Source: Aquatica leii
Lineage: Eukaryota; Arthropoda; Insecta; Coleoptera; Lampyridae
NCBI GenBank assembly: GCA_035610365.1
Contig: CM069435.1
Coordinates: 91,359,389-91,423,388, forward strand
Direction of reading: 5' to 3'
Length of the DNA stretch: 64,000 nt
A model generated the notes under the pieces. That model ran no database searches, was not told where the DNA came from, and saw only the letters and a list, made by a program, of their open reading frames with translations. Of the stretch, positions 58,546 to 64,000 are shown in pieces. The translations under genes and the position numbers were made by a program. Numbering within the stretch: the stretch's first letter is position 1; each line of letters opens with the position of its first letter.

Positions 58546-61500
58546 ATGGAAGCTTTAATTAGAAATCGTGGTTTAGTTGAATCCAAACTTACAGGATTTC
58601 ATACGTTCTTAAGCAATTTTGAATTAATGCATACCGATAAACCAGAAAACGAACATGTTTTTGAAATTGAAACGAGATTAGAATCGGCTAATTCATTATT
58701 ATCTGACTTTGAACAAATTCAAATACAAATTATCGAAGTGACTACTGACGTCACCGCGGAATACAAACATCAAGAACAATTCGAAAACTCATATTTTTCG
58801 GCGCTCTCTCGAGCAAAAAACTTTATAAATAAATGGGGTCACAGCCTCAAAACTACTTCTAATAGCAGCTTCTCCAGGAGTAGTGTCCATCGCAGTAACG
58901 ACTTGTGTAGTACGGGTCATCATGGCCACCAAAAAGCATTATTTAATCTGCCAAAAATTTCTATACCCAAATTTTCTGGGGATTTAGAGGCATGGCTAGA
59001 ATTTCGCGAAATATTTACTAGCTTAATTCACAACAACAAAGATCTTGACGATGTTCAACGTCTTCATTACTTGAAATCCAGTTTGATCGGAGATGCAGCC
59101 CAAGTTATTAAATCGCTACAATTTTCAGCCGACAATTATCAAGTTGCTTGGCAAACTATTTGCACTAGGTACGATCAACCCCGTTTGCTCATACACAACC
59201 ATTTCAAATCTATTTTAGACATGGAGTCATTAAATAAAGAATCCGCTTTCAAGTTAAGAAAAATTTCTGATTCCTTATTTAAACACGTGACAGCGCTCAG
59301 ATCGCTTTCCGCAGATGAACAGTTATTCGAGGCCCTGATCATCCATATTGTTTCAAACAAACTTGATCCCATTACTTTTCTCCAGTGGGAAACTCTGAGA
59401 AACAGGTCAGGTTCTGATTTACCTTCGCTGGAGAAATTCAAAACTTTTCTCACAAACACTGCCAATTTACTAGATTGTTTAGGGCCCAATCAGGCCAAAC
59501 CGCATTCGGAAAAGTTCAAACCTTCTTCTGAGAGACCAAAATCGTACTCCAAATCTTTTGTTGCAAATACGCTTACATGCGTACTTTGCAAAGGTTCTCA
59601 TTCAGTAACTAAGTGCGATGAATTTATAAAGCTTTCTCCGCGTGCAAGATTAACTAAATCGAAAGAATTAAGACTTTGTCTGAATTGTTTGTATAAAGGT
59701 CATTTTGTGTCTCAATGTTCTTCACAGCATACTTGCCGAACGTGCAAGTCCAAGCACAATTCACTACTGCACATTGGAGATGCTCCTGCGGCCATGCCGT
59801 TGATGCAGTCAGAACATTTGTCAAGCGCAGATCTCTCTGTTGAACCAACCCAGATAGTTTCGGCTTTTACTTCAAACACAATTCAAGTTCTTTTACCTAC
59901 GGCTTCCGCTCAGATTCTAGATTCTGAAGGAAACTCTCACTGTATTCGAATGTTACTTGATTCAGGTTCACAATCGAATTTTATTCGTTCGAGCTTATGC
60001 AATAAGTTAAAGCTGCGCACATCTGATGCAAATATTATCGTTTCGGGGTTAAGTAAATTGGCTTCCCACATTCGTTTAAAGTGTGATGTGACTATTCGGG
60101 CTCATCACTCTCGTTTCAAATTAGATCTCACGTGTCTCGTTCTTGACGAGATCACTGGAACAACTCCAAGCTTCCACGTAAACCGAAACAATTTCAAGAT
60201 ACCAGATAACATCAGATTATCTGACAGTTCGTACGACACTCCAGGCGACATTGATCTTTTGATAGGTTCTCCAATTTTTTTCCAATTGTTGTGTATTGGT
60301 CAAATACAATTAGGTTCTAATCTTCCTATTGTTCAAAATACTCGTTTCGGTTGGGTTTTAGCTGGACCGATAAACTCAGTTATTGCTACTAATTTGTCTT
60401 GTCATCTTAGCACTTTGGACGATCTTTCAAATCAGCTTTCGCGGTTCTGGGAGTTGGAAAGTTATCCAAGCGAAAAGGTGTTATCGCAGGAGGAAAATGC
60501 CTGCGAAGCTCATTTTGTTAAAAATTTCAGAAGAGACAATGACGGTAGATTCGTTGTTTCAATTCCATTCAAACAGCCAATAGAGTTGTTAGGCAACTCG
60601 TTCGATAATGCTCAAGGTAGATTGTTGTCTCAGGAGCGGCGCTTTCGAATCAACCCAGAGCTATATAAACTTTATTCTGATTTTATGCAAGAATATCAGG
60701 AGCTGGGGCACATGTCAGTTGTCAACCCCACTTGCAATGAAACATCAGTTTATCTTCCTCACCACGGTGTGCTCAAGGAGGAAAGTGTGACGACCAGGTT
60801 ACGTGTCGTTTTCAACGGTTCAGCAGCAACCACAACAGGGCATTCGCTCAATAGCATTCAAATGGTCGGCCCTACCACGCAGCAAGATCTGTTTTCCGTT
60901 TTGGTTCGCTTTCGCAAACATTATTACGCCATATCGGCAGATATCGAGAAGATGTATAGGCAAGTTCTGCTCAACCCTAGCCAAAGATCCCTTCAGCGTA
61001 TTTTGTGGAGATCGGATCCCACAAAACCCATTCTATCGTTTGATCTAAACACTGTCACTTATGGAACGGCATCTGCTTCGTTTCTTGCCATCCGTTGTCT
61101 TTACCAGCTCGGTATCGAATGTGAGACTACTATGCCTGAAGTCTCGCAAATCATCAAAAATGATTTTTATGTTGACGACCTGTTGACAGGCGCCAACGAT
61201 TTAGAACAAGCTCGCAAATTATGTTCCGACCTCTCAACTACACTTAGTTCAGGGTGTTTCAAACTTCGTAAATGGATCTGCAACGATCCGCGTGTTCTTT
61301 CTGGCTTTTCAGATACAGAAATTCATCCCAATGTTCTTGAAATCGGTGATCATGCAAACACTAGTACTCTAGGTCTTATTTGGTCTTTCCAAAACGACAA
61401 TTTTATGTTTTCTATTTCAAAGCCTTCGATAGGTAAGGTCACAAAGCGGTCAATGCTTTCTGAAATATCTCGGATTTTTGATCCTCTAGGGGTGCTTTCA

Positions 61501-63726
61501 CCTTGCACGATTTCTGCAAAAATAATGCTCCAACAGCTCTGGATGGAAAAGCTGTCCTGGGACGACCCTGTTCCCAGCAATGTATGTTCAAAATGGCGTT
61601 CATATGCTTTTGAACTCGTCAGTTTGCGGGATTTACAAATTCCTCGGCATGTTTTGTGCAAGAATCCCATAGATATCCAAGTACATGGATTTTGTGACGC
61701 TTCCACAAGCGCATATGGTGCGTGTTTGTACCTTCGTTCTGTTGACGAGGACAACCGGGTTTATTCTCATCTTTTATGTGCTAAGTCGAAGGTAGCACCT
61801 CTTAAGTCCACTACAATCCCTAGGCTTAAGCTTTGCGGAGCTTTGCTACTTGCTAAACTTTTAGCCCATGTTTTGAAAATCATAGGATTAACTATATCGT
61901 CTTGTAACTTATGGTCGGACCCTACCATAATCTTGGGCTGGCTAAAAACACGCCCTACTCTTCTCAAACCATTTGTGTGCAATAGGGTTGCTGACATCCA
62001 GCAACTCACTTCGGCTTTCGTTTGGCGACATGTTCCTACTAAATCAAATCCAGCCGATATGCTGTCCAGAGGCATACCTCCTCAAAATTTAAAAGGGCTT
62101 ACTCTTTGGTGGAATGGTCCATCTTGGTTATTGGATGACAAATCTTCGTGGCCTAGTTCTGCTCATGTTAGTTCCGAACTTCCAGATCTGAAAACGGAAG
62201 TTCAAACTTTAATTTCGTATCGTCCAAATGATTTTCCCATAGAGAATTTCTCTAGTATGACTCGTTTAGAAAGAGTCGTCGCTTATAGTCTTCGTTTCTA
62301 CAAAAATTCTTCAAACTCGCCAAACAATCGGTTTTGCGAACCTATTACTGTTCAAGAAATCCGATCAGCTTTACTGTGCCTGATCAAAATGTCCCAAGCT
62401 GACTCCTTTTCTGATGAGCTTAAATCGCTTCAGCGCTCTGAACAATTGAAAAGTTCCTCGCCATTAGTGGGTTTTGCTCCATTCCTTGATGACATGGGCA
62501 TCATTCGTGTCGGAGGTAGACTCCGAAATGCTCCATTTTCGTTCGACAAAAAACATCCGTTTCTTTTGCCGGGAAAACACTTGTTAGCCAAATTGATAGT
62601 AACACGGGAACATCTTAGACTGCTCCACGCAGGCCCTCAATTAATATTGGCTTCGCTTCGAGATCAATTTTGGATCTTATCAGCTAGGCATCTTGTTAGA
62701 CAAATTGTGCATAAATGTGTAAAATGCTTTCGGTTTTCGCCAAAAACAACAGCCCCGATTATGGGCAATCTTCCTGCTTCACGAGTGCAACCTTCTCCGC
62801 CTTTCCACATTACTGGCATTGATTATGGAGGCCCCATAATGATTAAAGACCGCAAGGGTCGCGGGTGTAAGTCTATGAAGGCTTATGTCTGCTTATTTAT
62901 TTGTTTTTCGACTAAAGCAGTTCACCTGGAACTGGTGACTGGCCTAACCACCGAACTATTTGTTATGACATTTCGACGTTTTGTTGCCCGTAGAGGCAAA
63001 CCATTCCGTGTTTTTTCCGATAACGGTACTAATTTCGTCGGGGCTAATTCAGAACTGCAAGAATTAGCTGAATTTTTTAGGAAGCAACAGACTTCTATTG
63101 TCGAAGCCGTTGCTGCCATGGGCAGCGAATGGCATTTTATTCCTCCCCAAAGCCCTCATTTTGGAGGTTTATGGAAGGCTGGCATAAAGTCCGTGAAAAA
63201 ACACATCAAACGAATATTAGGAAATTCTATTTTGACTTATGAGGAGTTTTGCACTGCGCTTGTTCAAATCGAAGCAACCCTGAACTCTCGTCCCTTGTGT
63301 CCTCTGACGTCCGATCCTAATGACCTTCAAGCCCTCACGCCTGCACATTTCTTAATTGGTAGACCGTTGATAGCGCTCCCAGATCCAGACGTTACGAACA
63401 TTGCTCAGCATCGTTTATCTTTATTTCAAATGCTTCAGAAACTTCATCAACATGTATGGAGAAGATGGAGTCACGAGTATCTCGTCGGGTTGCAGCAGCG
63501 CCCAAAATGGCGATCAAACATTTCCGATCTTCAAAGGGACACAATGGTCCTTATTAAAGAAGATAACCACCCCCTCATGTATTGGAAAATTGGTAGAGTT
63601 GTAGAGCTGCATCCAGGCAGCGATGGCGTAAATCGAGTTGCTACCATAAGAACAGCAAATGGTGTAGTGCGACGTTCATTCGCTAAAGTTTGCCCTCTCC
63701 CTGTAGAGACCAGTGAAACTGCGTGA
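58546..63726 (+). CDS. BEL/Pao Gag-Pol polyprotein, full-length frame
   Basis: 1726 residues without a stop. Gag: coiled N-terminus, then the BEL-type DUF1759-like region (PKFSGDLEAWLEFREIFTSL, near residue 145) and three cysteine-rich knuckles (CVLCKGSHSVTKC from residue 345; CLNCLYKGHFVSQC; CRTCKSKH). Protease: LLDSGSQSNFI, aspartate 472. Reverse transcriptase: RVVFNGSA, SADIEKMYRQVLL and FYVDDLLTG with D877/D878. RNase H: GFCDASTSAYGACLY, then RLKLCGA, LWSDPTI and NPADMLSRG. Integrase: a zinc region (HLRLLHAG ... CVKC), GIDYGGP (D1426), SDNGTNF (D1492) and FGGLWKAGIKSVKKH. Residues 1095 and 1544 are lysine where the family has the catalytic glutamate of RNase H and of integrase. The start ATG follows TTCATT; no nearer alternative. 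Otherwise it looks expressed-quality. Confidence 0.97.
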   Translation: MEALIRNRGLVESKLTGFHTFLSNFELMHTDKPENEHVFEIETRLESANSLLSDFEQIQIQIIEVTTDVTAEYKHQEQFENSYFSALSRAKNFINKWGHSLKTTSNSSFSRSSVHRSNDLCSTGHHGHQKALFNLPKISIPKFSGDLEAWLEFREIFTSLIHNNKDLDDVQRLHYLKSSLIGDAAQVIKSLQFSADNYQVAWQTICTRYDQPRLLIHNHFKSILDMESLNKESAFKLRKISDSLFKHVTALRSLSADEQLFEALIIHIVSNKLDPITFLQWETLRNRSGSDLPSLEKFKTFLTNTANLLDCLGPNQAKPHSEKFKPSSERPKSYSKSFVANTLTCVLCKGSHSVTKCDEFIKLSPRARLTKSKELRLCLNCLYKGHFVSQCSSQHTCRTCKSKHNSLLHIGDAPAAMPLMQSEHLSSADLSVEPTQIVSAFTSNTIQVLLPTASAQILDSEGNSHCIRMLLDSGSQSNFIRSSLCNKLKLRTSDANIIVSGLSKLASHIRLKCDVTIRAHHSRFKLDLTCLVLDEITGTTPSFHVNRNNFKIPDNIRLSDSSYDTPGDIDLLIGSPIFFQLLCIGQIQLGSNLPIVQNTRFGWVLAGPINSVIATNLSCHLSTLDDLSNQLSRFWELESYPSEKVLSQEENACEAHFVKNFRRDNDGRFVVSIPFKQPIELLGNSFDNAQGRLLSQERRFRINPELYKLYSDFMQEYQELGHMSVVNPTCNETSVYLPHHGVLKEESVTTRLRVVFNGSAATTTGHSLNSIQMVGPTTQQDLFSVLVRFRKHYYAISADIEKMYRQVLLNPSQRSLQRILWRSDPTKPILSFDLNTVTYGTASASFLAIRCLYQLGIECETTMPEVSQIIKNDFYVDDLLTGANDLEQARKLCSDLSTTLSSGCFKLRKWICNDPRVLSGFSDTEIHPNVLEIGDHANTSTLGLIWSFQNDNFMFSISKPSIGKVTKRSMLSEISRIFDPLGVLSPCTISAKIMLQQLWMEKLSWDDPVPSNVCSKWRSYAFELVSLRDLQIPRHVLCKNPIDIQVHGFCDASTSAYGACLYLRSVDEDNRVYSHLLCAKSKVAPLKSTTIPRLKLCGALLLAKLLAHVLKIIGLTISSCNLWSDPTIILGWLKTRPTLLKPFVCNRVADIQQLTSAFVWRHVPTKSNPADMLSRGIPPQNLKGLTLWWNGPSWLLDDKSSWPSSAHVSSELPDLKTEVQTLISYRPNDFPIENFSSMTRLERVVAYSLRFYKNSSNSPNNRFCEPITVQEIRSALLCLIKMSQADSFSDELKSLQRSEQLKSSSPLVGFAPFLDDMGIIRVGGRLRNAPFSFDKKHPFLLPGKHLLAKLIVTREHLRLLHAGPQLILASLRDQFWILSARHLVRQIVHKCVKCFRFSPKTTAPIMGNLPASRVQPSPPFHITGIDYGGPIMIKDRKGRGCKSMKAYVCLFICFSTKAVHLELVTGLTTELFVMTFRRFVARRGKPFRVFSDNGTNFVGANSELQELAEFFRKQQTSIVEAVAAMGSEWHFIPPQSPHFGGLWKAGIKSVKKHIKRILGNSILTYEEFCTALVQIEATLNSRPLCPLTSDPNDLQALTPAHFLIGRPLIALPDPDVTNIAQHRLSLFQMLQKLHQHVWRRWSHEYLVGLQQRPKWRSNISDLQRDTMVLIKEDNHPLMYWKIGRVVELHPGSDGVNRVATIRTANGVVRRSFAKVCPLPVETSETA

Positions 63727-63845
63727 AAGTGTAGTGAAAAAATAGCTTTTGGAATATTTTATTTTTTTTGTTTATGTTTGTTAACAGAATTTAAGATTTT
63801 AGAGACCCCTCAAATTATTGTCGTTTCTTTGAAAGTTGTGCTTTC

Positions 63846-63858
63846 AAGGCCGGGGGTA
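63846..63858 (+). other. BEL/Pao polypurine tract
   Basis: AAGGCCGGGGGTA directly precedes the 3' LTR start and would prime plus-strand DNA synthesis. Confidence 0.65.
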
Positions 63859-64000
63859 TGTTTAGATTGTAAACTTATTTTAATTAAAACTTTATTGTTA
63901 CGCTACTGATAGTGGCAGGGATTTCAACCAACATCCCTCTTTTGTAAAATCAGTCATCATGTAGCCACATGATGAAACGAATGTTCTTTCGATAAATTTT
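63859..64000 (+). repeat. BEL/Pao 3' LTR (first 142 bp)
   Basis: Matches 57825-57965 except for one T/C difference (CCAATATCC versus CCAACATCC) and one extra T (CTCTTTG versus CTCTTTTG). It runs off the window. Confidence 0.95.

Larger units (their letters stand above)
57825..64000 (+). mobile_element. Young BEL/Pao LTR retrotransposon (3' end off window)
   Basis: A 224-bp 5' LTR, primer-binding site, 480-bp leader, one 1726-codon gag-pol frame, purine-rich tract and the first 142 bp of the 3' LTR. The visible LTR parts differ by one substitution and one single-base indel. It is inserted into the 3' LTR of the gypsy remnant; the target duplication cannot be checked because the right flank is outside the window. 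Confidence 0.95.

Overview
The window is strongly AT-rich eukaryotic DNA, almost certainly from an insect. The evidence is a multi-exon gene with GT-AG introns plus an insect-style transposon load: jockey, BEL/Pao, Ty3/gypsy, Penelope-like, piggyBac, Tc1/mariner, pogo/Tigger and foldback-type elements. I cannot name the species; a beetle or similar repeat-rich insect is plausible. No prokaryotic features, CRISPR array, rRNA or convincing tRNA gene were seen.

One host gene is visible: a rhodopsin-like (class A) G-protein-coupled receptor on the + strand. Six exons (15868-16038, 22163-22254, 27227-27352, 30791-31072, 36462-36662, 39643-39700) join in frame and encode 309 residues, from within TM3 to the stop codon. 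The exons for the N-terminus, TM1 and TM2 were not found. DRY is intact, but TM6 lacks the usual CWxP tryptophan and TM7 has TPxxF instead of NPxxY. The introns are packed with transposons.

Left flank (1-15860): a minus-strand Ty3/gypsy gag broken by one stop; a foldback hairpin at 3278-3651; a decayed minus-strand jockey element (about 4760-7600) joined to a leader-like repeat that recurs near 16.8 and 19.8 kb; a non-LTR gag remnant; a 155-bp tandem repeat interrupted by a 5'-truncated Penelope-like element with GIY-YIG endonuclease and 32-bp terminal inverted repeats; and a 1.94-kb element made of two 571-bp LTR-like arms in inverted orientation, flanked by AGAT, next to an exact tRNA-Lys-type primer-binding site.

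Introns: a piggyBac with TTAA duplications and a broken transposase; a mariner-like element with long inverted repeats; a 3.2-kb Tc1-like element with a dead transposase; a 460-bp tandem duplication; and a 2.33-kb foldback element whose arms are 18-bp repeats, flanked by GTTTTATC, with a reverse-transcriptase fragment in its loop.

Right flank (40-64 kb): a Penelope reverse-transcriptase remnant; a minus-strand pogo/Tigger remnant; a nested palindrome holding a hairpin MITE and a 3.5-kb pogo element; a decayed minus-strand BEL/Pao copy split by an unknown insertion of about 1.8 kb; a Ty3/gypsy remnant; and, inserted at the start of its 3' LTR, a young BEL/Pao element with an uninterrupted 1726-residue Gag-Pol. 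That Gag-Pol carries lysine at the positions of the catalytic glutamates of both RNase H and integrase, so it looks intact but is probably inactive.
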